Source of the DNA: Pseudomonas sp. K2I15
Lineage (GTDB): Bacteria > Pseudomonadota > Gammaproteobacteria > Pseudomonadales > Pseudomonadaceae
Direction of reading: 5' to 3'
DNA length: 38,968 nucleotides
Assembly (NCBI RefSeq): GCF_002204795.1
Contig: NZ_NIXO01000056.1
Location: 1-38,968 of the forward strand
This document shows positions 8,420-16,372 of this stretch, piece by piece. Both the position numbers and the translations under genes were made by a program. The stretch's first letter is position 1. The number at the start of each line of letters is the position of its first letter. The notes beneath the pieces were generated by a model. It did no database searches and was not told the origin of the DNA. It was given only the letters and a program-made list of their open reading frames with translations.

Positions 8420-8743
8420 ATGCGCATCACCTCTGAGCTTATCTGCCAGGCTGCCGACCAACTCCACGGTTTTGTTGGCCTGAACCGCAAGACTGGCCAG
8501 TACCTCGTACGTTTCAGCGAAGATTCCTTCGGCATGGACGTGGCCGATGACGGCATCATTCCTACCGCAGAATTTGTCTGGCAGCCGGCGAGCGAGCAGG
8601 CCATGACCTTGTCCCGCGAGCGGATCCAGTTGTTGCTGGACCAGAATATCGACGATCGCATCAACATTACCGAACCGCTGCGGGTGTATATGCGCCGGGT
8701 GGAAATTGCGCAGATCAGTGCGGTGCGTAGTTTGGTCAGTTGA
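8420..8743 (+). CDS. DUF2025 family protein
   Basis: A 107-residue acidic cytosolic protein (MRITSELICQAADQLHGFVG…) of the Pseudomonas-restricted DUF2025 family. It has no signal peptide, membrane segment or catalytic motif that I can recognise. I chose ATG 8420 because GTGAGG lies at ribosome-binding distance; the GTG at 8408 would place the Shine-Dalgarno inside the gene. Function is unknown. It stands alone between divergent glpQ and a REPIN. Confidence 0.85.
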   Translation: MRITSELICQAADQLHGFVGLNRKTGQYLVRFSEDSFGMDVADDGIIPTAEFVWQPASEQAMTLSRERIQLLLDQNIDDRINITEPLRVYMRRVEIAQISAVRSLVS

Positions 8744-8758
8744 GCGCCACATTGCCCC

Positions 8759-8830
8759 TGCGGCGAGAGAGCTTTTTGTGGCGAGGGAGCTTGCTGTGAC
8801 GAGGGAGCTTGCTGTGGCGAGGGAGCTTGC
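8759..8830. repeat. Tandem 18-bp array of a REP head (3 exact/near-exact units plus a degenerate one)
   Basis: TGTGGCGAGGGAGCTTGC is repeated head to tail at 8777-8794, 8795-8812 (one base different: TGTGAC) and 8813-8830. A degenerate fourth unit (TGCGGCGAGAGAGCTTTT) sits at 8759-8776. The last unit continues directly into the REPIN at 8813-8906, so the array is an expansion of the repeat's left head only. Confidence 0.88.
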
Positions 8831-8906
8831 TCCCGCTGGGCTGCGCAGCAGACCCAAAAGCTTGGGAGCGCTGCGCACTCCAGCGGGAGCAAGCTCCCTC
8901 GCCACA
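8813..8906. repeat. REPIN-type inverted repeat, GTGGCGAGGGAGC family
   Basis: The left arm (TGTGGCGAGGGAGCTTGCTC) pairs with the right arm ending in CCCTCGCCACA at 8906. Inner blocks CCGCTGGGCTGCGCAGC and GGGAGCGCTGCGCA match the element at 599-710. Confidence 0.85.
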
Positions 8907-8949
8907 GAAGCCCCTTGCCCACATTGAGTGTTTTGCACAGGTTCATGTT

Positions 8950-9273
8950 TCAGCGTTCGAACGCGTAAGCCCGCTCCACCTTGCACACCCGCGTATGGCA
9001 TGCCGAGTACCAGGTGGAGCGTCCCTGTTCGCGCACCTGCGTGTGCTCGGCGTGCTGCTTCCAGGCCAGGATCGCGGCTTCGTTGCTCCAATAGGACACG
9101 GTGATGCCCAGCCCATCGTCCCCACGCGCCGACTCCACACCGAGAAACCCGGGCTGTTGCCGGGCCAGTTCCACCATGCGCTCGGCGGCCTGTCCGTAGC
9201 CTTGGTCGCCTTCGGTGCGCAGGGAGCTGAAAATCACCGCGTAGTACGGCGGGGCAGGCGTCTTGGCGATCAT
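8950..9273 (-). CDS. Antibiotic biosynthesis monooxygenase (ABM) family protein
   Basis: A 107-residue ABM-fold (dimeric ferredoxin-like) protein: YAVIFSSLRTEGDQGYG, then ARQQPGFLGVESARGDDGLG and ISYWSNEAAILAWKQHAEHT. Such small proteins act as cofactor-free monooxygenases, heme-degrading enzymes or stress proteins, and sequence alone does not decide. The W(K/R)xHxEH block at residues about 71-77 is typical. Its ATG (9273-9271) overlaps the TGA of the upstream amidotransferase-like gene as ATGA, so the two form a coupled operon. Confidence 0.85.
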   Translation of the reverse strand: MIAKTPAPPYYAVIFSSLRTEGDQGYGQAAERMVELARQQPGFLGVESARGDDGLGITVSYWSNEAAILAWKQHAEHTQVREQGRSTWYSACHTRVCKVERAYAFER

Positions 9274-9965
9274 GCGCAGGCCTTCAGCAGCGCAATGGCC
9301 AGCGGCGGTGTGATGCCCTTGAGTGCCGCCCGTTCCGGCTGGAACAAGGTGGCGACAAAAAACGGATGGTCCAGCAACTCCACCGCCCGCAGGTCGCCCG
9401 CCGAGTCATGGCCGCTGGCAATCAGGTCGGCCTCCAGCAGCGCGCTTTCGAAGTCGGGATTGATGCCATAGCGGCAACGGTAGCCTTCATGAATATCGAG
9501 GGTGGCGTAGGCCTCGGCGATGCGGGTGAAGGCCATCAGGCGAATGGTGTCAGTCGCCTCCACCAGCGCGCAGGTCAGGGGCGTGAGCACCGCGCGCGGC
9601 GAGTCGGGGGCCAGTTCGCCATGTTCTGCGTCGGCCCAACCCAGCACGTTGCGGGCATATTCCAGCACCGCGTGTTGAAAACCGCCGCAGGTGCCGAGGA
9701 AAGGCCGCCGGTGTTCGCGGGCATAACGGATGGCCAGCAAGGCGCCGTCAAGGTCACGGTAGGGGCTGGCGGGCACGCACCAGAAGCCATCGTAGTGCTG
9801 CAATTGCTCGGTGGATTTGATCGTGTCGGTGGCCAGCCAGTCGAAGCGTACCGTCAGGCCCAAGGCCTTGCCGGCCTGTTGCAACGCCAAAGGGATGGCC
9901 TGGTGGGCGGTGACTTGCGCATCGTAGTCGCCGATCAGGGCCAGGTGCAGGGTGGTTTTACGCAT
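9270..9965 (-). CDS. CTP-synthase-C-terminal-like / class I glutamine amidotransferase-like protein
   Basis: A 231-residue protein resembling the glutaminase domain of CTP synthase but standing alone. It begins with LHLALIGDYDAQVTAHQAIP. The nucleophile elbow is FLGTCGGFQHAVLEYARNVL with Cys near residue 99, and the His/Glu part of the triad appears to be HPFFVATLFQPE near the C-terminus. It lacks the amidoligase domain, so it may act on another glutamine-like substrate or as a partner of an unlinked enzyme. It overlaps the ABM gene by 4 bp and is divergent from a LysR gene whose ATG lies 80 bp away and which probably controls this pair. Confidence 0.85.
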   Translation of the reverse strand: MRKTTLHLALIGDYDAQVTAHQAIPLALQQAGKALGLTVRFDWLATDTIKSTEQLQHYDGFWCVPASPYRDLDGALLAIRYAREHRRPFLGTCGGFQHAVLEYARNVLGWADAEHGELAPDSPRAVLTPLTCALVEATDTIRLMAFTRIAEAYATLDIHEGYRCRYGINPDFESALLEADLIASGHDSAGDLRAVELLDHPFFVATLFQPERAALKGITPPLAIALLKACA

Positions 9966-10045
9966 TGAGGGTATCCCGTGGCTTGTTGAATCCTGGTGCT
10001 GACTATAGATTGGCGCTCACGCAATCAATATTGGCGTTAGCCCAC

Positions 10046-10930
10046 ATGTTCAATGCAGCCGCGCACTATCAGATCGACTATCCCGACCTTTCCCTGATCC
10101 TCGCGCTGGTGCGTGGTGGCACCTTGGCACGGGCGGCGGCATTGTTGCGGGTGGATGTGTCCACGGTATTTCGCGCGGTGCGGCGGCTGGAGGCGGCGCT
10201 GGGCCAGACGCTGTTCGAAAAGAGCCGCGCCGGCTACCTGCCCACCACCTTGGCCACCACCCTTGCCGAGCAGGCTGAGCGTGCCGAACAGGCGCTGGAG
10301 GCCGCGCGTGTGGGGGTGGAGCAGGGCGGTGAAGTGATCAACGGCACGGTGCGCCTGACCTGTACCGATTCAGTGCTGCAGTCACTGTTATTGCCAGCCC
10401 TGGCGCAGTTCATGCCCGGCTACCCGGCGTTGACCCTGGAGCTGAGCACCTCCAATGATTTTGCCAACCTCAGCCGCCGCGATGCGGATATCGCCTTGCG
10501 CCTGACCAAGGCTCCGCCCGAGCATCTGGTAGGACGTTGCCTGGGTACGGTGTCGTATCGGGTGTGTGCGAGTGCCGAATATGCCCGCCAACATGCGGGC
10601 GCGGAGTTGGCCGCCCTGAGCTGGATTGCACCGGATGACTTCCTGCCTGACCACCCCACCGTTACCTGGCGGCGCCAGCATTTGCCGGGGGTGATGCCCG
10701 CCTATCGCTGCAACAGCATGGTCTCGGTGACCGAACTGGTGCGCGCGGGGCTCGGCGTGGCGGCGTTGCCGGACTATTTACTGGGCGCCGGCCTGCAACC
10801 GTTAAGCCCGCCGCTGGTGGGGCACGACACCGCCCTGTGGCTACTCACGCGCCCGGATTGCCGGGCGTTGCGCTCGGTGGTCACGTTATTTGATCAGTTG
10901 GGCCAGCATGTGCGTTTGCCGGAGCACTAA
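10046..10930 (+). CDS. LysR-family transcriptional regulator
   Basis: A 294-residue LysR-type regulator from ATG 10046 (MFNAAAHYQIDYPDLSLILA); a GTG/ATG further upstream would run into the divergent promoter. The winged HTH covers about residues 10-70 (ALVRGGTLARAAALLRVDVS and RRLEAALGQTLFEKSRAGYL), followed by the periplasmic-binding-like effector domain (GTVRLTCTDSVLQSLLLPAL onward). The first HTH lacks the commonest A-A-xx-L-x-x-SQ spacing but is intact. It faces the amidotransferase/ABM pair across 80 bp, the classic LysR arrangement, so those genes are the likely targets. The effector is unknown. Confidence 0.88.
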   Translation: MFNAAAHYQIDYPDLSLILALVRGGTLARAAALLRVDVSTVFRAVRRLEAALGQTLFEKSRAGYLPTTLATTLAEQAERAEQALEAARVGVEQGGEVINGTVRLTCTDSVLQSLLLPALAQFMPGYPALTLELSTSNDFANLSRRDADIALRLTKAPPEHLVGRCLGTVSYRVCASAEYARQHAGAELAALSWIAPDDFLPDHPTVTWRRQHLPGVMPAYRCNSMVSVTELVRAGLGVAALPDYLLGAGLQPLSPPLVGHDTALWLLTRPDCRALRSVVTLFDQLGQHVRLPEH

Positions 10931-10932
10931 CA

Positions 10933-11037
10933 GTGGGAGCTGTCGAGCTTTAGCGAGGCTGCGATGGCATCACCGCGGTGTACCTGCAACTGCACGGCGC
11001 CTGCATCGCAGCCTCGCTAAAGCTCGACAGCTCCCAC
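10933..11037. repeat. Inverted repeat, GTGGGAGCTGTCGAGC family
   Basis: GTGGGAGCTGTCGAGC-tttagcgaggctgcgat on the left is matched by its reverse complement ending in GCTCGACAGCTCCCAC at 11037. It lies between convergent genes (LysR and DUF1003). Single-arm relatives occur at 28781-28862 and 28999-29083. Confidence 0.88.
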
Positions 11038-11055
11038 ATTAGAGGTGTGGTGGGG

Positions 11056-11571
11056 CTAGGTTTTGCGTACGAAGTGCTCGTGCATCTCGGTGGTCAGCCC
11101 TTCGATGCGTTCGGTCAGTTGCTTGGTCATCTCGGTGAGCTTGGTGTTCTGTTCCAGCAGTTCCATCAATTGCTTGGTGGTTTGCGCCGCTTGGGCCTGG
11201 CGTTCGGTGTTGGCCACGGCCAGGGCTTCGCGGTGCTGTGCGTCGGCGTCGGACTGGGCCTTGTCCCGTGCGGCCTGGCGGGTTTGGGCCAGCAAAATCA
11301 AGGGCGCGGCATAGGCCGATTGCAGGCTGAACGCCAGGTTCAAAAGGATGAACGGGTAGACGTCAAAATGCGTGATGCCGGTTACGTTGAGCACGACCCA
11401 AAGAATCACGATCGCCGTCTGCGCTCCCAGGAACGTCGGCGTGCCAAAGAAGCGCGCAAAGGCTTCGGCTTTCAGCGCAAACGTGTCGTTGCCAAAGGTC
11501 GGTGCGAGGTGGGCGTGTTTACGGTGAAAACGCAGATGATCAACGTTGGCTTGAGGTTTATCCGGGGTCAT
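11056..11571 (-). CDS. DUF1003 membrane protein
   Basis: A 171-residue protein with two central membrane helices (FLGAQTAIVILWVVLNVTGI and FILLNLAFSLQSAYAAPLIL) and a C-terminal coiled coil (about residues 100-165) rich in Gln, Glu and Lys. The order N-terminal charged segment, helix, FDxYPFILLNL, helix and AAPLILLAQTRQ is the DUF1003 signature. The function is not known. It stands alone, between the LysR repeat and the chemoreceptor gene. Confidence 0.88.
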   Translation of the reverse strand: MTPDKPQANVDHLRFHRKHAHLAPTFGNDTFALKAEAFARFFGTPTFLGAQTAIVILWVVLNVTGITHFDVYPFILLNLAFSLQSAYAAPLILLAQTRQAARDKAQSDADAQHREALAVANTERQAQAAQTTKQLMELLEQNTKLTEMTKQLTERIEGLTTEMHEHFVRKT

Positions 11572-11651
11572 GGCGGGCTCGAATCCGTGGCGTAAGACAA
11601 GCCACCACTATAGACCGAGCCCTCGACCAGGCACATGAAGAAGCCTGTCGC

Positions 11652-12971
11652 TTACCTGTTGCCCCGTTCATTGGCAAACGCGCTGACGGCCTGCACCGCT
11701 TCGCTGGCGCCTTCGCGAATTTGCAGGATCACCGTGCCGGCCTGGTTCGCCAGCTCCACACCCTGCGCGGCGCGGTCGCGGGTGCCGTCCATGCTGTCGA
11801 TGGCCTGGCGGGTTTCGGTCTGGATCATCTCGATCATCGAGGAAATCTCCGCCGTTGAACCGCTGGTGCGCGCCGCCAATTGCCGTACCTCATCGGCCAC
11901 CACCGCAAACCCTCGGCCTTGCTCGCCAGCGCGCGCCGCTTCAATGGCGGCGTTCAAGGCCAGCAGGTTGGTCTGGTCGGCAATCCCGCGAATGGTGTTG
12001 ACGATGGCGGTGATCTGCTGCGAACGCTCGCCCAACTTGGCGATCAGCGCAGAAGAACCGTCGATATTGGCGGCAATCTCGCGCATGCCCGTGGCGGTCT
12101 GCTGGATCACCTCGGCGCCTTTTTCGGCGATGTCCCGGGTTTGCAGTGAGATGTGATAGGCCTGGGTCGCGCTTTGCGCATCGGCGGCGTGTTTCTCCAC
12201 CATGGCCGTGACGTCGGAGGCATATTTCACCACCTTGCACAGGCGCCCGCTGGCGTCGTACACCGGGTTGTAGTTGGCTTCCAGCCACACGGCCTGGCCG
12301 TTTTTGTCGATGCGTTCAAACTGGCCGTTGAACAACTCACCCTGGTTCAGCCTACCCCAGAAATCGCCGTAGGCACTGCTGTTGGCCATCTCCGGAGTGC
12401 AGAAAATGCGGTGATGCTTGCCCTGGACCTGCGCCAGGCTGTAGCCCATGCGATGCAGGAAATTCTGGTTGGCGCTGATGATGGTGCCGTCGAGGTTGAA
12501 CTCGATCACCGCCATGGCGCGGTCGATGGCCTGCAACTTGGCGTTGGCTTCGCTTTCGGCCTGCACTTTCGGGGTGACGTCCATGGCGTACTTCACCACT
12601 TTCACCACACTGCCGGATTCGTCACGCACCGGGTTGTAGCTGGCCTCCAGCCAAATGGGCTGGCCGCTGCTGGTCACCCGTTCGAAGGTGCCCGACTGGA
12701 ATTGGCCGTTGCGCAGTTGCGTCCACAACTGGCCGTATTCGGCGCTGCGGGCAAATGCCGGGGTGCAGAACAGGCGGTGGGACTGGCCCACGACTTGGTC
12801 GGCGTTGTAGCCCATGGCCTTGAGAAAATTCTCGTTGGCCCGAAGGATCGTGCCTTGCAAATCGAATTCGATCACCGCCATGGAGCGGTCGATGGCGTCG
12901 AGAAGGCTGGCCTGCTGGGCAAGGGTGGCTTGCAGGGTACTGATGGTTTTTTTATGGGCGTTGAATAGCAT
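11652..12971 (-). CDS. Soluble PAS-PAS methyl-accepting chemotaxis transducer, BdlA-like
   Basis: A 439-residue cytosolic chemoreceptor. Two very similar PAS domains occupy about residues 20-140 (MAVIEFDLQGTILRANENFL … WLEASYNPVRDESGSV) and 145-262 (MAVIEFNLDGTIISANQNFL … WLEANYNPVYDASGRL). The MCP signalling domain carries the invariant hairpin tip IADQTNLLALNAAIEAARAG followed by GRGFAVVADEVRQLA. No transmembrane segments are present. The PAS-PAS-MCP layout and length match P. aeruginosa BdlA, which senses intracellular cues and promotes biofilm dispersal through c-di-GMP enzymes. A diguanylate cyclase gene lies immediately upstream (13211-14269), which fits that role by context only. Confidence 0.9.
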   Translation of the reverse strand: MLFNAHKKTISTLQATLAQQASLLDAIDRSMAVIEFDLQGTILRANENFLKAMGYNADQVVGQSHRLFCTPAFARSAEYGQLWTQLRNGQFQSGTFERVTSSGQPIWLEASYNPVRDESGSVVKVVKYAMDVTPKVQAESEANAKLQAIDRAMAVIEFNLDGTIISANQNFLHRMGYSLAQVQGKHHRIFCTPEMANSSAYGDFWGRLNQGELFNGQFERIDKNGQAVWLEANYNPVYDASGRLCKVVKYASDVTAMVEKHAADAQSATQAYHISLQTRDIAEKGAEVIQQTATGMREIAANIDGSSALIAKLGERSQQITAIVNTIRGIADQTNLLALNAAIEAARAGEQGRGFAVVADEVRQLAARTSGSTAEISSMIEMIQTETRQAIDSMDGTRDRAAQGVELANQAGTVILQIREGASEAVQAVSAFANERGNR

Positions 12972-13210
12972 GGTCGTGTGCTCGGGGGAAGCAAGCGTCA
13001 GGGGTATCCATGGGGGCGCCTGCCACCGTAAGGCTTCAGCCTACGGCAAACGTGCTCATTGCCAGCTTCCTTGTGCTGACAGAGGGGTGGAACAGCGGGT
13101 TCTGAGTGGTAATGCCGGCAAGAAGTTCTACAGCCGCCGACCAATGGCGGCATTATGCTATCGCTGGGTGGCGGCTGCGTTTAATTCAGACGAGATGTAG
13201 CCGGCAGGAT

Positions 13211-14269
13211 TCAGGCGCTATGGGCGACCACGTAGTCGCTGACATTGACCCGGTTACGGCCAGTGTCCTTGGCCGCATACAGCGCGCGGTCCGCGGCGTT
13301 GAGCCACATTGCGGCGTCGGTGAAGGCGGGTTGGAACGAGGCCAGGCCAATGCTCAGGCTGACCCGCAGTTCGGGGATTTGCGGATTACGGTAGTTGTTG
13401 AACACTTCGCGCATGCGCTCCATGACGTGCGCGGCCTGTTCCAGGGGCATGTCCGGAAGAATCACACAGAACTCGTCGCCACCGTAACGCCCGCCCAGGT
13501 CGTTTTCCCGCAGGTTGCGTCGCAGTTCCAGGCTCAGTTGGCGCAGTACCTGATCACCGATGATGTGCCCGTAGCTGTCGTTGATCTGCTTGAAGTGGTC
13601 GATATCGATCAGCGCGATGGTGGCGTGGACGTGTTGTTGCTGGCACTTGTGAAACTTCAGGTGCAGCAGGTCTTTCCACGAGCCATGGTTGAGCAGGCCG
13701 GTGAGGCTGTCGGTGCGGCTAAGGGCACTGAGGGCGCGTTTATGCTCCGACAATTTGATCGCCAGGCGGTAGCAGACCATGCCCAGTGCCATGGGATACA
13801 ACGTCAGCATCGGCAGGCAGGCGTAGACCTGGAGCAGGCTGACCTCGGGATTGAACGTGATCCCGAACAACAACCATGACACACCGATGCCCGCCAGTTG
13901 CGCCACGATGCCGTGGAGGAACAAGCGTTTGCCGCCGGCGGCGACGTTGTTCATGGTCATCATCGACAGGATGGTCACGGCTGTCAGGGGCGTGAATTGT
14001 GTGGTCGCGGCCCAGAACCCGCCGAGCAGCGAGTCGTAGAGCAGGTTTCGCCGTTCAGCCTTGTAGGGGAAATCGGAGCGGGTCGAGAGTTGATACGCCA
14101 GGTGCGCCCAGCCATAACCGTTGAACAGCAGCAACGCCCAGACCCAGCCTGGCATTTGCAGTGGGTAAAGCGCAGCGATGACGCTGATGCAGCCGATGCC
14201 CAGGCCGATGATCCTTGGCCTGTAGATACGTCTGGCAAATGACAGCCCTTTGCCTCGTTGGTTTTCCAT
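13211..14269 (-). CDS. Membrane diguanylate cyclase, MASE2-GGDEF
   Basis: Read from ATG 14269 (AGGAAG ribosome-binding site), this is a 352-residue protein. The N-terminal half is a MASE2 membrane sensor with about six hydrophobic segments (residues 18-165), the layout of AdrA/DgcC. The catalytic domain starts near residue 180 (RTDSLTGLLNHGSWKDLL) and has the active-site motif RYGGDEFCVI with GGDEF at about 263-267. RxxD lies exactly five residues before it (REND at about 254-257), so product inhibition at the I-site is expected. It makes c-di-GMP from two GTP. There is no EAL domain. An upstream extension to 14512 is possible but lacks family character and overlaps the TetR gene. Confidence 0.92.
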   Translation of the reverse strand: MENQRGKGLSFARRIYRPRIIGLGIGCISVIAALYPLQMPGWVWALLLFNGYGWAHLAYQLSTRSDFPYKAERRNLLYDSLLGGFWAATTQFTPLTAVTILSMMTMNNVAAGGKRLFLHGIVAQLAGIGVSWLLFGITFNPEVSLLQVYACLPMLTLYPMALGMVCYRLAIKLSEHKRALSALSRTDSLTGLLNHGSWKDLLHLKFHKCQQQHVHATIALIDIDHFKQINDSYGHIIGDQVLRQLSLELRRNLRENDLGGRYGGDEFCVILPDMPLEQAAHVMERMREVFNNYRNPQIPELRVSLSIGLASFQPAFTDAAMWLNAADRALYAAKDTGRNRVNVSDYVVAHSA

Positions 14270-14456
14270 AGCTTCCTGGGTCGATTCTTTTTTGCAGGTA
14301 CGACGGCGTACGTGATCGGGAAAACCACTGGTCGGATAAGATCTGTGAATATTGTCAGTTATTCGTGTGGGAATAATCAGTGTCCTTCGAGGCCATTTGC
14401 AAAGGACACGCGCCGAATCATGCAAAAACGACCTTGGATGTCGCTCCTGCAACAGG

Positions 14457-15077
14457 TCAGTGCTGCGGCACCACCTCATAACCGGCCAGGAAAAGGTCGA
14501 TGGCTGACTCAATGATGTTCGCCTGGGCGTCGGCGTCCAGGATAGGCTGGCCCAGGGTGATCTGCGGCCAGAAGGCGAAGGCCTTGAGCATGCTTTGCAC
14601 CTGGTGGGCGGCGAAGCACGGGTCGGTACAGCTTAACCGGCCGTCTTCCTGGGCGGCGCGCACCCACTGGGTAAAGCCTTCTTCGCGATTGCTCAGGCGG
14701 CTGACCATGTCCTGGGCGCGTTCCGGCGAATGGATAGTGGCGGCAATTGCTACACGGGCCAGGTCGAGGAAGTTGGCGTCCGACATCATCGTCATCTTGG
14801 CTTGCAATAACCCTCGCAGTTGCTCACGTAGCGGGCGGTCACTGGCATAGCTGACGTCCAGTTGCGCAACGGTGCGGACCCACAGCTGGTGCAGGATCTC
14901 GGCGAACAGCTCTTCCTTGCTCGGGAAGTGGTTGTACACCGTGCGCTTGGAAACACCGGCGGTGGCGGCGATCTTGTCCATACTGGTGACCTCGAAACCG
15001 TTGTCGCGAAACTCAGCGATGGCGGCTGCCACGATGGCTTCGCGTTTACGGTCGGTGAGGCGCAGGGGTACAGTCAT
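14457..15077 (-). CDS. TetR-family transcriptional regulator
   Basis: A 206-residue TetR/AcrR repressor: N-terminal HTH (AIVAAAIAEFRDNGFEVTSM and IAATAGVSKRTVYNHFPSKE, about residues 14-60) and an all-helical ligand domain. It is divergent from the MBL-fold hydrolase gene. The 123-bp gap carries a 16-bp palindrome (15152-15167) and a related imperfect site (15100-15120), the expected operators for a repressor controlling itself and its neighbour. The ligand is unknown. Confidence 0.9.
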   Translation of the reverse strand: MTVPLRLTDRKREAIVAAAIAEFRDNGFEVTSMDKIAATAGVSKRTVYNHFPSKEELFAEILHQLWVRTVAQLDVSYASDRPLREQLRGLLQAKMTMMSDANFLDLARVAIAATIHSPERAQDMVSRLSNREEGFTQWVRAAQEDGRLSCTDPCFAAHQVQSMLKAFAFWPQITLGQPILDADAQANIIESAIDLFLAGYEVVPQH

Positions 15078-15099
15078 GGGGGATTTCGGCTCTGAAGGG

Positions 15100-15120
15100 A
15101 AACTTACACTCGGTAGTTTA
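15100..15120. promoter_or_regulatory. Imperfect second operator-like site
   Basis: AAACTTACACTCGGTAGTTTA is a partial inverted repeat sharing AAACT-(T)-ACACT with the stronger palindrome 50 bp away. It lies 23 bp upstream of the TetR start codon, suited to autorepression. Confidence 0.4.
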
Positions 15121-15151
15121 CTTGCTCCCGGTTTTGTTGCAATCTAGAAAC

Positions 15152-15167
15152 TACACTGTGCAGTGTA
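15152..15167. promoter_or_regulatory. TetR-type operator palindrome
   Basis: TACACTG-TG-CAGTGTA has 7-bp perfect arms. It lies between the divergent TetR and MBL-hydrolase genes, 34 bp before ATG 15201, where a bound repressor would block the hydrolase promoter. Confidence 0.65.
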
Positions 15168-15200
15168 ACTTTTAGAGCAGTCTGCAGGAGTTCCTCGGTA

Positions 15201-16259
15201 ATGGCCACGATCTCAACCCGTCTCGACAGTTCTTCTACAGCGCCCAAGTCTTCTGAACAGCAGCAAGGTCACTTCACCAATCAGAAGCCCATCCCGCATG
15301 GCGGCTTCGGTAAGACGTTGGGCATCATGTGGAAGATGCTCTTCCAGAAGCCCCGCAGCACGCGGCCGGTGGGGGAGATTCCGGTGCAGCCGCTGACCCG
15401 CGAGCAATTGTTTGCCGCCCCCGACCACAGCGTTTTCCGCCTTGGGCACTCCACCGTCCTGCTGAAAATGCGCGGCAAGTTCTGGCTGACCGACCCGGTG
15501 TTCGCCGAGCGTGCGTCGCCGTTCAGTTGGGCCGGCCCCAAGCGTTTCCACCAGCCACCGATCAGCCTTGAGGACCTGCCGCCGATCGAGGCGGTGATTC
15601 TTTCCCACAACCACTACGACCATCTGGACCGCAAGGCGGTGGTGCAACTGGCGGACAAGACCCGCCACTTCCTCGCGCCGCTGGGTGTGGGCGATACGTT
15701 GATCAAGTGGGGCGTGGATGCCAGCAAGGTGCGGCAACTGGACTGGTGGCAGGGCACTGAAGTCGACGGGATTCGGTTTGTCTCCACGCCCGCCCAGCAT
15801 TTTTCCGGGCGCGGCCTGTTCGATGGTAACCAGACGCTCTGGTGCTCGTGGGTGATGATCGACGGTGCACGGCGGATTTTCTTCAGCGGTGATACCGGTT
15901 ATTTCGAGGGCTTCAAGCGCATCGGCGAGCAGTACGGTCCGTTTGACCTGACCCTGATGGAAACCGGTGCTTACAATGTCGATTGGCCTCATGTGCACAT
16001 GCAACCGGAAGAAACCCTGCAGGCGCACATCGACTTGAAAGGCCGCTGGCTGCTGCCGATCCACAATGGCACGTTCGACCTGGCGTTTCATGCTTGGCAC
16101 GAGCCCTTCGACCGCATCATGGCGCTGGCGTGGGAGCGCAATGTGTCGATCACCACGCCACCGATGGGGCAGGCCTTCATGCTCAATCAACCGGAGCGCG
16201 GGCAGGCCTGGTGGCTGGAAGTCGAGCATGCCGGTAACGAGCAACACGTCGGCGGGTGA
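15201..16259 (+). CDS. MBL-fold metallo-hydrolase, NAPE-PLD/UlaG-like
   Basis: A 352-residue metallo-beta-lactamase-fold enzyme. The zinc motif is LSHNHYDHLD (HxHxDH at about residues 136-141), with later ligands in TPAQHFSGRGLF, FFSGDTGYF and LPIHNGTFDLAFH. FRLGHSTVLLKMRGKFWLTD and the AGPKRFHQPP block match the family that includes NAPE-hydrolysing phospholipase D and UlaG-like lactonases. The substrate is not identifiable; a phosphodiester or ester is likely. GCAGGAG gives a ribosome-binding site before ATG 15201. It is controlled, probably, by the divergent TetR repressor. Confidence 0.88.
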   Translation: MATISTRLDSSSTAPKSSEQQQGHFTNQKPIPHGGFGKTLGIMWKMLFQKPRSTRPVGEIPVQPLTREQLFAAPDHSVFRLGHSTVLLKMRGKFWLTDPVFAERASPFSWAGPKRFHQPPISLEDLPPIEAVILSHNHYDHLDRKAVVQLADKTRHFLAPLGVGDTLIKWGVDASKVRQLDWWQGTEVDGIRFVSTPAQHFSGRGLFDGNQTLWCSWVMIDGARRIFFSGDTGYFEGFKRIGEQYGPFDLTLMETGAYNVDWPHVHMQPEETLQAHIDLKGRWLLPIHNGTFDLAFHAWHEPFDRIMALAWERNVSITTPPMGQAFMLNQPERGQAWWLEVEHAGNEQHVGG

Positions 16260-16340
16260 TAGCTATTTAGCTGCGATCTCGCCGCTGAGTTGCAAGGTGT
16301 TTCCGGCCTACAACAGTCCGGGTAAAAGGATGCAATCATT

Positions 16341-16361
16341 CCTCGAAAACCAGTTTCGAGG
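16341..16361. other. Stem-loop next to the pseudo-amidase ribosome-binding site
   Basis: CCTCGAAA-accag-TTTCGAGG is a perfect 8-bp stem with a 5-nt loop, ending 11 bp before ATG 16373 and just before the GGGAG ribosome-binding site. There is no T run, so it is not a standard terminator; it could be an operator or a translation-control hairpin. Confidence 0.5.
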
Positions 16362-16372
16362 CGTGGGAGTGT

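Noticed and set aside
13031..13051. Bulged hairpin CCGTAAGGC-TTCA-GCCTACGG upstream of the chemoreceptor gene, considered as terminator
   Set aside because: No T tract on either strand and a bulged stem; too weak to call.
12972..13210. Riboswitch in the 239-bp gap before the chemoreceptor gene
   Set aside because: Only one small hairpin and no recognisable conserved riboswitch core (for example GEMM-like) could be seen.
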